Assembly: GCF_012524075.1 (NCBI RefSeq)
Contig: NZ_JAAZUI010000001.1
Location: 290,990-354,989 of the forward strand
Source of the DNA: Lutibacter sp. B1
GTDB taxonomy: Bacteria; Bacteroidota; Bacteroidia; Flavobacteriales; Flavobacteriaceae
Length of the DNA: 64,000 nt
Direction: 5' to 3'
Part shown: piece after piece, positions 18,884-29,338 of the stretch
Layout of the letters: the number at the start of each line of letters is the position of its first letter
How positions within the stretch are numbered: the first letter of the stretch is position 1
Position numbers and translations under genes: made by a program
Notes under the pieces: model-generated
Seen by the model: only the letters and a program-made list of their open reading frames with translations
Database searches by the model: none
What the model was told of the DNA's origin: nothing

Positions 18884-21001
18884 TTATTTTTTTGGTTTTA
18901 AACTAATTGCAAAGCCACCTCCCGGAGCCAGCTTTAATTTTAAATTTGATTGATTCGTAATTTCTATATTTCTGATGTTTATAGCTGTTGGATTATCATT
19001 CCAATGCGCATTTTCAGCATCTTCATAAATTATAGCTTCATAAGTTGTATTAGGTGATAAGAAATCAAATGAAATTTCCATTTCTCTTGCATTTTCATCG
19101 GTTATACCACCCACAAACCAATTTTCTGTATTTTTTTCTTTTCTGGCAATGGTTACAAAATCGCCTATTTCACCATTTAAAACTTTGGTTTGTTGCCAAT
19201 CAACACCAACATCTCTAATAAATTGTAAAGCCGGGTTACCTTCGTAATTTTCAATTAAATCTGCTGCCATTTGAACAGGACTGTATATAACCACATACAA
19301 TGCTAATTGCTGAGCTATAGTTGTATTTACCTGATTGTCTTTTTTATATTGATCAAACTTGATATCAAATATTCCAGGCGTATAATCAATTGGCCCGGCC
19401 AACATACGTGTAAAAGCAATAATTGGCAAATGTTCCGGTGGATTTCCACCGTCTGAAGACCAAGCGTTAAATTCTTGTCCACGCAAACCTTCACGAGAAA
19501 TTGTATTTGGATACGTTCTACGCAAACCTGTTGCTTTTATAGGCTCATGAGCATTAACTGCTACTTGGTATTTAGCAGCCTTAATTACCGTATTGTTATA
19601 ATGATTTACCATATATTGCCCATGATGGTATTCACCTTTTGGCAATATTTTACCAACGTAGCCGGTTTTAACTGTATGCATACCTAAATCTTTCATAAGT
19701 CCAAAAGCAGCATCTTGTTGTTTAGTATAGGTTTCGGTTGCGGCAGAGGTTTCATGATGCATAATAATTTCAACACCTTTTTCTTTACCGTAACGAACAA
19801 CTTCTTCAATATCATAATCAGGATAAGGTGTTACAAAATCAAATACGCCTTCACGATCTTCAAAACCAATCCAATGTTCCCAGCCTGTATTCCAACCTTC
19901 TACCAAAACAGCTCCTATATTGTTTTTTGCTGAAAAATCTATAAACGCTTTTGTATTTTCAGTTGTTGCTCCATGTCTCCCATGAGCCTTACCATCATTT
20001 ATCCAAGTTCCCATATCTTGAGTCATTCCATAATCCCAAGTAGATTTGCCTAAGTGCATTTCCCACCAAATTCCTGTGTATTTTGTTGGTTTAAACCATG
20101 AAATGTCTCCTAATTTATTAGGTTCATTTAAATTGACAATTAATTTTGATTCAATTAAATCGCCCGGTTTTTCAGCAATTTGAATTGTACGCCAAGGTGT
20201 ATTAAAAGGTACTGTTCTTTTTACTTTATAACCTGTGCGCTCAGATCCTACCAACTCGCTTTGCATTGCCAGCTTTTCTTTGTCTATTTTTAATGTCATT
20301 CCCGAATAATCTACCAATGCTGCTTCATGAAAACTTAAATATAAACCTTCATCTGTTTTCATCGTAACTGGTGTATTAACTGCATTTTCAGGAATATATG
20401 TTTGTGCTAAATTGCTATGATTAGCTTTTGACAAAGCATCAATCTCGGTAAATTTAGTTGTATTGTACAAATGCTCGTAAATATCCCAATCTCCGGGAAT
20501 CCACCAAACTTTATGATTCCCTGTTAAATTGAATTGCGTATTTTCATCAGTAATAATAACATCGGTTAAATTTTGCTGTTCAGGAAATTCATATCTAAAA
20601 CCAATTCCATCATTATAAACTTTAAAAACAATGTTTAATTTACGTTGAAGTTCTTTTGTTTCCTGCAATTCAACTTTCAGTTCGTTATAATTATTCTCAA
20701 CTTCCAATTGCTCACCCCAAGGCATTTCCCAAGTTTCGTTAAAATTTTGCTTGGTAACATTTAAAATTTCGAAACCTTCCGACAATGGAGGAGCATCTTT
20801 TAAATCGAATCCTAAAGAAGATGTTTTAATAACATCATTATCCTTATATACTACTTTATACGTTGGCACTCCTTCTATGTTAATTTCAAATTCAACTTGC
20901 ACAGCTTCATTTGGAGAACTCACTTTCTGAACTCCAAATTTTTCTGAACATGAAAAAAGTAAAACCGTTACCAACAATACACTCATTTTTATTAATTTCA
21001 T
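18884..21001 (-). CDS. susB: GH97 alpha-glucosidase, SusB-like lipoprotein
   Basis: A 705-residue GH97 enzyme related to Bacteroides SusB, which removes glucose from maltooligosaccharides with inversion using calcium. Lipoprotein signal ends at Cys18 (LLFSC). The N-terminal beta-sandwich (about 20-290) is followed by the TIM-barrel with MHHETSAATETY, NAHEPIKATGLRRTYPN and REGLRGQEFNAW, which carry the Glu residues that mark the inverting GH97 subgroup, and a C-terminal beta domain ending APGGGFAISLK. It is 4 bp from the upstream GH13 gene. Gene symbol by family analogy. Confidence 0.92.
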   Translation of the reverse strand: MKLIKMSVLLVTVLLFSCSEKFGVQKVSSPNEAVQVEFEINIEGVPTYKVVYKDNDVIKTSSLGFDLKDAPPLSEGFEILNVTKQNFNETWEMPWGEQLEVENNYNELKVELQETKELQRKLNIVFKVYNDGIGFRYEFPEQQNLTDVIITDENTQFNLTGNHKVWWIPGDWDIYEHLYNTTKFTEIDALSKANHSNLAQTYIPENAVNTPVTMKTDEGLYLSFHEAALVDYSGMTLKIDKEKLAMQSELVGSERTGYKVKRTVPFNTPWRTIQIAEKPGDLIESKLIVNLNEPNKLGDISWFKPTKYTGIWWEMHLGKSTWDYGMTQDMGTWINDGKAHGRHGATTENTKAFIDFSAKNNIGAVLVEGWNTGWEHWIGFEDREGVFDFVTPYPDYDIEEVVRYGKEKGVEIIMHHETSAATETYTKQQDAAFGLMKDLGMHTVKTGYVGKILPKGEYHHGQYMVNHYNNTVIKAAKYQVAVNAHEPIKATGLRRTYPNTISREGLRGQEFNAWSSDGGNPPEHLPIIAFTRMLAGPIDYTPGIFDIKFDQYKKDNQVNTTIAQQLALYVVIYSPVQMAADLIENYEGNPALQFIRDVGVDWQQTKVLNGEIGDFVTIARKEKNTENWFVGGITDENAREMEISFDFLSPNTTYEAIIYEDAENAHWNDNPTAINIRNIEITNQSNLKLKLAPGGGFAISLKPKK

Positions 21002-21005
21002 ATTA

Positions 21006-22676
21006 TTATTTATTTTTTTCCTCTAATAAAACTGTTGAAAACTCAGTATTTAATTTTACCAAACCATCTTTAACAATTGCTTCTGTACCCGAATAAGCAT
21101 CATTTAAAATGATGCCTTCTTCAAAAATCCCGTTTATGTTGATTACTTTTTCGCCTTCATTTATATTTAAAGCAACTACAACTGCATCGTTATAATTTTC
21201 TTTTGAAAAAGTTCTTTGAAAAACATAAGGTTGTGCGGTTATCATTTTATGAATACCTGCACCTATTGACGGATGATTTCTTCGGAATGAACCTATTTTT
21301 TGCCAGTGCTGTAAAACAGATTGTATATGCTGATTGTTTTCAATATCATCCCAATTCATTTTTGAACGTAAATTGGCATCCCCTACAGCTCCTTCAACAA
21401 TTAAATGTCTCGCTGATTCATCTCCATAATAAATTTGTGCTGTACCGGGAGCTAATAACAATTTATTTGCTGCTTCATAAACCTTTGTTCTTTCTTTATC
21501 AAAAGGATCTCCATCGTCGTGTGAACTTAGATAATTTAAAACACCGTAATCTTTTAACTCATTATTTAAAATAGTAGAATAACGAGAAAAAATAGCTTCA
21601 TAATCATTTTGTCCGGCATTCCATTTAAATTCAAAATTGATCAAACTGTTAAATCCGTGTTTAAAGTAATTCACTTTTCTATCGCCAAAATCAAAATTCT
21701 GACCTCCTCCAATACCATAGTTATATACTTCTCCAACTAAATAGAAATTATTATCATCTAAAATTTTATCCGGATTATTTGTTTTCCATTGAGCAAAAGC
21801 ATAATCACATTCTTTTTTAAATTCACTCCATACATTTTCTTCGGTATGTTTTACAGTATCAGCTCTATAACCATCAATACCAAATTCTCTGATATAATCG
21901 GCAAGCCATTTAATTATGTAGAAACGTGGAGATTTTGGATATCCTGTTCTGTTAAAAAATTCAATTAATTCTTTTACTTCCTGCTCGTATCTTCCTTCAG
22001 CTTTCCATTTTTCTACCAACTGTTTAGGAAGTTCAACACTTTCATCGCTTTCGGTTTTAATATCCGGTAGATTTTTAACGAGTGTACACGTAATTGTTGA
22101 TTCGTACGAATCATAATTGCATTGTGGACCAGTTCTTACCCAACTATCCGGCCACACTTTATCTTCGTCGGTTACCGGACCGGTATGATTTATTACACCA
22201 TCTAAAATAATTCTGATACCGTTTTTATGAGCAATTTCTACAAGTTTTCTCAAATCGTCTTTAGTACCAAAATTAGGATCTAAAGCCGTCCAATCTTTCG
22301 CCCAATAGCCATGAAAACCATAAGTTGCTCCTGTTCCTTCATCTACTTCGCCATGAATTTGCTCTACAATTGGAGTTAACCAAATAGCATTAACACCCAA
22401 TTTATTAAAATAACCTTCTTCAATTTTTTGAGTTACTCCTTTAATATCTCCACCTTCAAAACCGCGTAATGTAGCAGCATCATCTTTTCTGTTAAAATTA
22501 GAGTCGTTTGAAATATCACCATTATTAAACCTGTCGGTTAATAAAAAGTAGATATTTGCTCCTTCCCAAACAAAAGGAATATCCGTTTTTTGAGTTTCCA
22601 TAGTACTGTCCTGTTTTTTTTGATTACAACTTAAAGTTATACTATATATTATGGCTAAAAAAATTATTTTTTTCAT
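21006..22676 (-). CDS. GH13 alpha-amylase, lipoprotein
   Basis: A 556-residue alpha-amylase-family enzyme with lipobox TLSC (Cys17). The barrel starts with FLLTDRFNNGD, a start typical of secreted alpha-amylases. Conserved regions are DGVINHT (I), GIDGYRADTVKH (II, nucleophile Asp), FYLVGEVYNYG (III, acid/base Glu) and LSSHDDGDPF (IV). A large B-domain with several Cys (QCNYDSYESTITC) lies at residues ~170-230, which could form a disulphide outside the cytoplasm. Its start codon overlaps the GH31 stop by 4 bp, so the two are translationally coupled. Endo-acting on maltodextrin is inferred. Confidence 0.9.
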   Translation of the reverse strand: MKKIIFLAIIYSITLSCNQKKQDSTMETQKTDIPFVWEGANIYFLLTDRFNNGDISNDSNFNRKDDAATLRGFEGGDIKGVTQKIEEGYFNKLGVNAIWLTPIVEQIHGEVDEGTGATYGFHGYWAKDWTALDPNFGTKDDLRKLVEIAHKNGIRIILDGVINHTGPVTDEDKVWPDSWVRTGPQCNYDSYESTITCTLVKNLPDIKTESDESVELPKQLVEKWKAEGRYEQEVKELIEFFNRTGYPKSPRFYIIKWLADYIREFGIDGYRADTVKHTEENVWSEFKKECDYAFAQWKTNNPDKILDDNNFYLVGEVYNYGIGGGQNFDFGDRKVNYFKHGFNSLINFEFKWNAGQNDYEAIFSRYSTILNNELKDYGVLNYLSSHDDGDPFDKERTKVYEAANKLLLAPGTAQIYYGDESARHLIVEGAVGDANLRSKMNWDDIENNQHIQSVLQHWQKIGSFRRNHPSIGAGIHKMITAQPYVFQRTFSKENYNDAVVVALNINEGEKVININGIFEEGIILNDAYSGTEAIVKDGLVKLNTEFSTVLLEEKNK

Positions 22677-25057
22677 TTTTTAGGGAATTTTATTCTTATG
22701 TTTTTTGATGTTGGTTTATCTATTAAAACAGCTATTTCAAGTGTTTTATTCTCTTCATTCCATACAAAATTATATCCTGCTACTTTTTTAGGCTTTTCAG
22801 TAATATTATGAATGATTACATTAATCTTTTTTTCTGAAAAAATGAAGTTTTTACCTAATTGATCTGAGATGCTAATTTTTAAACAATTTCCTTTTTGTTT
22901 ACTGCTGAAATTAATGATTTCATACATTCCTTTTTCAAAAGCATTCGGTGTTTTTCCATCATCATTGTACAAATAATCATTACTTTTATTAATTTCATCA
23001 TCAAAATAAAAATGTACATCAAATGATTTTAAACTATACTCTTCGGTTGTTTGAATAGGTTGAATTATTGGAATAAAAGCTCCTCCACGAACAAACGTTG
23101 GAATACTCTCTTCTTTTAACTGAATCGTTTTAGTTTGTCCGCCTTCATTTTTTTCATCGGTATAAAAATCAAACCAATTAAACGCTGACGGAAAATAAAC
23201 TTCTTGTTCTTTTTTTCCTGACTCCACTACCGGACTTACCAAAAAATTATTCCCCCATAAGTACGTTTTATTGTTTACCAACGTTTTTGGTGTTTCATCT
23301 TCAAAAAATAATGGTTTCATTAAAGGTTCTCCAAACTGATTGTTTTTATAAACCAAGGTATAATTATAAGGTAACAATTTATAACGCAATTCAATAGATT
23401 TTTTAGCTAAAGCCTTTGTTTTAGGCTCTCTAAAAACAGGTTCAGAAGCAACTTCTTCTTGCGCATGTGGTCTGTAAATTGGCTGAAAAACACCGTATTG
23501 CAACCAGCGTGTATATAACTCGTCATCTAAATTAGCACCTGCGAAACCACCTAAATCGGAATGCATATAACTTAAACCTTGCATTCCCATTTGTAAGGCA
23601 ATTTCAACCTGAGATTGTAAACCTCCCCACGTTCTGTTTACATCACCTGACCACGGAATTAAACCGTAATGTTGTGACCCCGAATATCCGGCACGCATTA
23701 AAATAAACGGACGTTGGTTAGGGAATTCTTCTTTGTAGCCTTCAAAAATAAGTTTAGCCCAATTGTGCCCGTAAATATTATGAACTTCATCGGCAGTTCC
23801 TGTTGCGTGTAGTAAATCTGAAGGATGAACTTCCGGCTCTCCTAAATCGCCCCACCAACCTTCAACACCATAATTGGCATATTTTTTATAAATATCCCAA
23901 AACCATTCTTTTCCTTCAGGCTTAAAAATGTCAATAATTCCTGTATTTCCAAAGTAAAAATCGTACGTATAAGGCTTACCTTCTTTCGTTTTTCCTAAAA
24001 TATCTTTTTCAACAGCTTCATCCCATCTATTTGAAGTTGTTAAAATAAATGGTTCTGTTACCAATATTGTTTTTACTCCTTTTGCTTTTAAATCAGCTAT
24101 CATTTTTTTAGGATTTGGAAACGAATCTTTATCAAATTCTAAATTTCCCATAGTTCCTTTTATATCTTTTCCAAACCAATACAAGTCCAAAATAACAGCA
24201 TCAACAGGAATTTCTTCTTCAAAAAATTTACTGACAGTATTTACCATTTCTTCTTGTGAATGATATCCAAAACGGCTCGAAAAATTACCCAAAGCCCAAC
24301 GCGGAATCATAGGTTGTTTGCCTGTTAAATTGGTATAATTATTAATTAAATCTTCCCAATTATCACCAGTTATAACTTGATATATTTTTCGTCCACTAAT
24401 GGTTTGATATTGTAAGGAATTGTCTTTTTTACTGTCTAAATCCAAATAACCAATGGGAGCATTGTCAAAATGAATAGCGTACAAATTGGACGAATAAACC
24501 AATGGCATAGTGAAATTCATTAATTCCGAATGCGTTTCGTAACCATAATGCGCACGATTGTACAATTGCAATTTATAACCTCTTCGGTTCATTCCTAAAG
24601 CACGGGCACCACCACCATACAACACTTCATTTTTGGTTAAATTGAAATCAATCACCTCAAAATCAGTTGTTTTTTCATACCCATTTCTTTCAGAAATTAA
24701 AAATTTGTTATTGTAATAATATGAAATTTGAAAAGGCTTTTTAATGATGTTCACCGTTAAACCTTTGGTTTTTAATACCAATTGATTTTCTTGTTCTTCA
24801 AGAGAATATTTAACTGCATTTGGTTGTAAAACAACAGCATGAGATTCAGGATTATACGTTTCGCCTTTTGGTATAAATGAAGTCTCAATAATTTTAGTTG
24901 AATATGGTTGAATACGATACAAACCATCGTTGGTAAAAATTTCAACATACGAAGCATTTTTGGCGTATTTTATAAATTCTCTTTGGGAATTTTGCGCATT
25001 TAAAAACGAAAAAATCAATAAAAAGAGAACAAGATGTGTTTTAAAATATTTCATCAA
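22673..25057 (-). CDS. GH31 alpha-glucosidase
   Basis: A 794-residue retaining alpha-glucosidase family enzyme, probably periplasmic: the first 21 residues form a Sec signal ending near NAQNS. Domains are an N-terminal beta-sandwich with galactose mutarotase-like strands, a (beta/alpha)8 barrel with VDAVILDLYWFG, the nucleophile Asp in GWWGDLGEPE and the acid/base Asp in WSGDVNRTWGG, and a C-terminal beta region. GH31 members release glucose from maltose, isomaltose or branched ends; with GH97 and several GH13 enzymes alongside, debranching alpha-1,6 links is a likely division of labour. It starts 0 bp after the SusA-like gene and overlaps the next by 4 bp. Confidence 0.9.
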   Translation of the reverse strand: MMKYFKTHLVLFLLIFSFLNAQNSQREFIKYAKNASYVEIFTNDGLYRIQPYSTKIIETSFIPKGETYNPESHAVVLQPNAVKYSLEEQENQLVLKTKGLTVNIIKKPFQISYYYNNKFLISERNGYEKTTDFEVIDFNLTKNEVLYGGGARALGMNRRGYKLQLYNRAHYGYETHSELMNFTMPLVYSSNLYAIHFDNAPIGYLDLDSKKDNSLQYQTISGRKIYQVITGDNWEDLINNYTNLTGKQPMIPRWALGNFSSRFGYHSQEEMVNTVSKFFEEEIPVDAVILDLYWFGKDIKGTMGNLEFDKDSFPNPKKMIADLKAKGVKTILVTEPFILTTSNRWDEAVEKDILGKTKEGKPYTYDFYFGNTGIIDIFKPEGKEWFWDIYKKYANYGVEGWWGDLGEPEVHPSDLLHATGTADEVHNIYGHNWAKLIFEGYKEEFPNQRPFILMRAGYSGSQHYGLIPWSGDVNRTWGGLQSQVEIALQMGMQGLSYMHSDLGGFAGANLDDELYTRWLQYGVFQPIYRPHAQEEVASEPVFREPKTKALAKKSIELRYKLLPYNYTLVYKNNQFGEPLMKPLFFEDETPKTLVNNKTYLWGNNFLVSPVVESGKKEQEVYFPSAFNWFDFYTDEKNEGGQTKTIQLKEESIPTFVRGGAFIPIIQPIQTTEEYSLKSFDVHFYFDDEINKSNDYLYNDDGKTPNAFEKGMYEIINFSSKQKGNCLKISISDQLGKNFIFSEKKINVIIHNITEKPKKVAGYNFVWNEENKTLEIAVLIDKPTSKNIRIKFPKK

Positions 25058-26917
25058 TTATATTTTTGTTGTTAACAACAAGCTTCCTTCTGAATTGATA
25101 TTCAGAACATTATCCCACTCAAAAACTTCGTCTGTTACTATATTTCTCACTTTTTTACCTTTTAGTCCAATTTCATCAAACCTGTTAAGATTTAATTGAA
25201 CTGCTTCATTATTTTTATTAAGAATTACGGTAACTATTTCGTCATTTTGAATTCTAAACAACACATAAATTCCGTTTTCAGGAGCAAAATGTATGGTTTT
25301 ACCACTATGAATTGCTTCGCTGTTTTTTCGGTAATTCAATACTTTCTTTAAAAATGATTGCATTTCTAACTGTTCCGAGGTCAATCCTTTTCCTGAAAAA
25401 GCATTTGTAACATCACCTTTCCATCCTCCGGGAAAATCGGTTCTAATTAAACCGTGATCTCCCGGTTTTGCGGTATCATTCATTAAAATTTCGGTACCGT
25501 AATAAATTTGCGGAATTCTTGGCAACACTAAAATATAACTTAAAGCCATTTTGGTTTTAGTAACATCTTCATTTAATTGAGTATAAATTCTACTCATATC
25601 GTGATTATCAGGGAAAATCATAATTTTACTTGGATTAGCATAGTTAAAATCGTTTGCCAATCCTTCATACATTTTTACCAAACCACTACTCCAATTTTCT
25701 TCTTCATTTAATGCATCAACAATTGCTTTTTGCATTGGAAAATCCATTGAAGAAGTTAAATTAGATTGATATCCATCTTTATTTTTAGCACCTTTTTGCC
25801 AATAACCAACCAATAGCGGATTATAACTCCATTCTTCACCTACAATACTAAAATTTGGGTATTCATTGGTAATGGCACCTGCCCATTTGCTCATAAACTC
25901 TTTGTCAGGATAAGGATATGTATCTTGTCTGATTCCTCCTAAATCCAATTCCTCAATCCACCAAATACTGTTTTGAATTAAATATGTTGCCAATAAAGGA
26001 TTTTTCTGATTTAAATCGGGCATAGCAGAAGCAAACCAGCCTCCGTTCATTAATTTTTTATCGCTGGCAGAAGCATAAAAATCTTGATTTGTAGTTCTTC
26101 TGTGGTTTGTTGTAACTATACTGTCATTCAAGTATTCTGTTTCAAAATTAACCCAATCTTCGCTTGGTAAATCTTTCATCCACCAATGTTCACTTCCTAT
26201 ATGATTGGCAACCTGATCCATAATTAGTTTTAGTCCTTTCTCTTTAGCTTTTCTACCTAGTTCAATATAAGTTTCTAAGGTTCCAAATCGTGGATCAACT
26301 TGGTAAAAATCGGTCATTGCATATCCGTGATAAGATTGATGAGGCATATCATTAATTAATACCGGACAAGGCCAAATGGCTGTAAAGCCCATTTCTTGTA
26401 TATAATCTACATGATTTATAATACCTTGTAAATCACCACCATGCCTTTCATAATCATCTTTTCTGTTGATTGATTTTTCTCTCAATCCTTTTACAACATC
26501 ATTTGCTTCATTTGCATTTGAAAAACGATCGGGTGTTATTAAATAAATCACATCAGAACTATTAAATCCTTCTCTATTTTTAGAGTTTTGGATTCTTTCT
26601 TTTAATTCATAATCAATTGATAACGTTTTTTTTCCTTTTTTAGAAAAAGTAATTTTAAATATACCTGAATTAGCTTCTGCTAAATCTAAATTTAAGAATA
26701 TATAATTTTTGTTATTTGTTTTTTTTACACCAACTAACTTTATATTATCAGTATCTAATGTTGGTTTGTATTGAGCAATGTCTTTACCATAAACCATTAA
26801 TTCTAATTGATTATGGTTCATTCCTGTCCACCAAAATGGCGGTTCTACTCTTTGTATGTTTTGAGCATTTATTGAAATACAAAAAAACATTACAATTAGT
26901 AAATATGTATTTTTCAT
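25058..26917 (-). CDS. susA: GH13 neopullulanase/cyclomaltodextrinase, SusA-like
   Basis: A 619-residue periplasmic GH13 enzyme with a Sec signal peptide (cleavage near INAQN). Residues ~20-110 form an N-terminal Ig-like cyclomaltodextrinase domain (VEPPFWWTGMNHNQLELMVYG is typical of its start). The barrel has YLITPDRFSN, DQVANHIG (I), GGIRQDTYPY (II), SIVGEEW (III) and FPDNHDMSR (IV), matching Bacteroides SusA-type enzymes that degrade pullulan, cyclodextrins and maltodextrins. First gene of the lower hydrolase operon; a terminator separates it from GH65, so it should have its own promoter in 26918-27024. Symbol by family analogy. Confidence 0.9.
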   Translation of the reverse strand: MKNTYLLIVMFFCISINAQNIQRVEPPFWWTGMNHNQLELMVYGKDIAQYKPTLDTDNIKLVGVKKTNNKNYIFLNLDLAEANSGIFKITFSKKGKKTLSIDYELKERIQNSKNREGFNSSDVIYLITPDRFSNANEANDVVKGLREKSINRKDDYERHGGDLQGIINHVDYIQEMGFTAIWPCPVLINDMPHQSYHGYAMTDFYQVDPRFGTLETYIELGRKAKEKGLKLIMDQVANHIGSEHWWMKDLPSEDWVNFETEYLNDSIVTTNHRRTTNQDFYASASDKKLMNGGWFASAMPDLNQKNPLLATYLIQNSIWWIEELDLGGIRQDTYPYPDKEFMSKWAGAITNEYPNFSIVGEEWSYNPLLVGYWQKGAKNKDGYQSNLTSSMDFPMQKAIVDALNEEENWSSGLVKMYEGLANDFNYANPSKIMIFPDNHDMSRIYTQLNEDVTKTKMALSYILVLPRIPQIYYGTEILMNDTAKPGDHGLIRTDFPGGWKGDVTNAFSGKGLTSEQLEMQSFLKKVLNYRKNSEAIHSGKTIHFAPENGIYVLFRIQNDEIVTVILNKNNEAVQLNLNRFDEIGLKGKKVRNIVTDEVFEWDNVLNINSEGSLLLTTKI

Positions 26918-26961
26918 CTGTTAAATTTAATGATTTATAATGTCAGATGTTACTAAGAAAA

Positions 26962-27003
26962 CAAAAACTAATCTTTAACTTATGTTAAACTGATTAGTTT
27001 TTG
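26962..27003 (-). terminator. Terminator between the GH65 and SusA-like genes
   Basis: A perfect 12-bp inverted repeat (CAAAAACTAATC at 26962-26973 and its complement at 26992-27003) with an 18-nt loop. On the minus strand it ends in a T-rich tail 22 bp after the GH65 stop. It splits the leftward gene set into two transcription units unless read through. Confidence 0.75.
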
Positions 27004-27024
27004 TTTGAATTTATTTCATAGTTA

Positions 27025-29331
27025 TTAAACTGTAACTAATTGTTTTGAAGGAATTGAAATCTCCGTATCATGCACCATCATTTTAATTTCATTACCGGAT
27101 TCATTATAAAATTTACATTCTGTCTGACTCTTATAAACTTTAATAATATTTCCTCTGAAATTTATGGTAAACGAATATGATTTCCATTCTTTTGGAATTT
27201 GAGGGTTAAATGTTAATTTGCCATTTTCCCAAACACGCATTCCTCCAAATCCTTGAACTATTGACATCCACGTACCTGCCATACTTGTAATATGACATCC
27301 TTCATGTACTTCGCAATTATAATCATCTAAATCTAAGCGCGCTGTACGTAAATATTGTTCGTATGCTTTAGGCATTCTATCAATAGATGCAGCTAAAATT
27401 GAGTGAACACAAGGCGATAATGAAGATTCGTGAACTGTTAATGGCTCGTAAAAATCAAAATGACGTTCTAATTCTTCACTGCTAAATTTATCTTCAAAAA
27501 AGAACATGCCTTGTAATACATCGGCTTGTTTTATATAACACGAACGTAAAATTCTGTCCCAAGACCATTTTTGATTGATTGGACGTTCAGATTTTGGTAA
27601 TTCATCTACAGGAATTATTTCTTTATCTAAAAATCCGTCTTGTTGTAAATACACATTATTTTCTTCGCTATATGGAAAATACATGTGTTCTGCTACTTTT
27701 AACCATTTATACGTTTCTTCTCCCGATAAATTGGTTTTAGCTACTATTCGTTTAAAATCTTCCGGGTAATTATGTTTTACCTTATTTAAACAATCTACAG
27801 CATATTCAATACACCATTTTGCCAAATAGTTGGTATAAAAGTTGTTATTCACATTGTTTTCATACTCGTTTGGACCGGTAACTCCTAAAATTACAAATTT
27901 GTTTTTGATTTTAGAAAAGTTAGCTCTTTGATGCCAAAAACGAGCAATTGCAATCATTACTTCTAAACCATATTGAGAAACGTACTCAAAATCTTGGGTA
28001 TAGTTTACATAATTGTAAATACCATAAACCATTGCTCCATTTCTATGAATTTCTTCAAAAGTAATTTCCCATTCGTTATGACATTCTTCACCGTTCATTG
28101 TAACCATTGGATACAATGCTGCTCCGTTTTTAAAACCAAGCTTTTCTGCATTTTCAATAGCTTTATCAAGTTGGTTGTAACGATATATCAATAAATTTTT
28201 TGCTACACTTGCATCTTTGGTTGCCATATAAAACGGAATACAATATGCCTCAGTATCCCAATAAGTACTTCCTCCATACTTTTCACCAGTAAAACCTTTA
28301 GGTCCAATATTTAAACGAGCATCGGTACCCATATAAGTTTGATTTAATTGGAAAATATTAAATCGGATTCCTTGTTGAGCTTTTACATCACCCTCAATAA
28401 TAATATCGGCAGTTTTCCATATCTCTTCCCAAGATTTGATTTGTGCTTCCAGCAAGTATTCAAAACCTAACTCTTTAGCTTCTTGTACATTTTTTAATGA
28501 AGCCTCAATTAATTCTTCATTCTCATAATTTAAAGAACTAACGTAGCTGCCATATTTATAAATTGTTGCAGTATCTCCTTCTTGTACATTAATTTTATAG
28601 GTGTATGTTAGAGATTTCTCTGCAATAATATTTTGTTGTGTTGTTTCAATTATGTTATTGTTTACAGCAAAATCTACTTTCATTGCTGTACCAACATTAA
28701 ATTCGGTTTTAAGTGTTTTAGCTAAAATACTTCCTTCATTAGTTCCTTCAAGTATTTTTAAGGTTTTCCAAAAATATTCATTGTAATTAGAGTCTTCATT
28801 TTCGATACCGGCATCAATATAAGGTGAAAAAATAATGTCTCCTGAAAAGTTCAATGCTTTAATATTGTATTTTATAGCTCCAACTTCGTTGTATTTTACA
28901 CTTATAAAACGCTTTGTACTAACTTGGATTTCTTCACCAGTTTGAAGTTTTGCTTTAAAAGAACGACTTAGCCATCCTTCTTTCATGTTTAACTCTCTTT
29001 TAAAATCTGAAACCTCGCACGTATTTAAATCTAATTTGGTATTATTTATTTGTATATGAATACCAATCCAATTTGGTGCATTTAACACTTTTGCAAAATA
29101 TTCCGGATAACCATTTTTCCACCAGCCAACTCTTGTTTTATCAGGATAATAAATACCTCCAATATAACTTCCTTGAAAGGTATCTCCTGAATAATCTTCT
29201 TCAAAATTGGCTCTTTGTCCCATTGATCCGTTACCTATACTAAATAGACTTTCTGAGGCTTCAACATTTTTTTTATCAAAGCCTTCTTCCACAATAGACC
29301 ATTCATTAGGAATAATATAATTCTTGTTCAT
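27025..29331 (-). CDS. GH65 maltose phosphorylase family enzyme
   Basis: A 768-residue cytoplasmic phosphorylase: no signal peptide. It would split maltose with inorganic phosphate into glucose and beta-glucose-1-phosphate. GH65 features are an N-terminal beta-sandwich (LFSIGNGSMGQRANFEED near the start), the alpha/alpha barrel with YWDTEAY and the catalytic-acid segment GEECHNEWEITFEEIHRNG, SSLSPCVHSI and a C-terminal jelly roll. The GEECHNEW motif is as in maltose phosphorylase; other GH65 specificities (trehalose, kojibiose, nigerose) are less likely here given the locus. It is 7 bp after pgmB, which consumes its product. Confidence 0.9.
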   Translation of the reverse strand: MNKNYIIPNEWSIVEEGFDKKNVEASESLFSIGNGSMGQRANFEEDYSGDTFQGSYIGGIYYPDKTRVGWWKNGYPEYFAKVLNAPNWIGIHIQINNTKLDLNTCEVSDFKRELNMKEGWLSRSFKAKLQTGEEIQVSTKRFISVKYNEVGAIKYNIKALNFSGDIIFSPYIDAGIENEDSNYNEYFWKTLKILEGTNEGSILAKTLKTEFNVGTAMKVDFAVNNNIIETTQQNIIAEKSLTYTYKINVQEGDTATIYKYGSYVSSLNYENEELIEASLKNVQEAKELGFEYLLEAQIKSWEEIWKTADIIIEGDVKAQQGIRFNIFQLNQTYMGTDARLNIGPKGFTGEKYGGSTYWDTEAYCIPFYMATKDASVAKNLLIYRYNQLDKAIENAEKLGFKNGAALYPMVTMNGEECHNEWEITFEEIHRNGAMVYGIYNYVNYTQDFEYVSQYGLEVMIAIARFWHQRANFSKIKNKFVILGVTGPNEYENNVNNNFYTNYLAKWCIEYAVDCLNKVKHNYPEDFKRIVAKTNLSGEETYKWLKVAEHMYFPYSEENNVYLQQDGFLDKEIIPVDELPKSERPINQKWSWDRILRSCYIKQADVLQGMFFFEDKFSSEELERHFDFYEPLTVHESSLSPCVHSILAASIDRMPKAYEQYLRTARLDLDDYNCEVHEGCHITSMAGTWMSIVQGFGGMRVWENGKLTFNPQIPKEWKSYSFTINFRGNIIKVYKSQTECKFYNESGNEIKMMVHDTEISIPSKQLVTV

Positions 29332-29338
29332 CTCTTTC

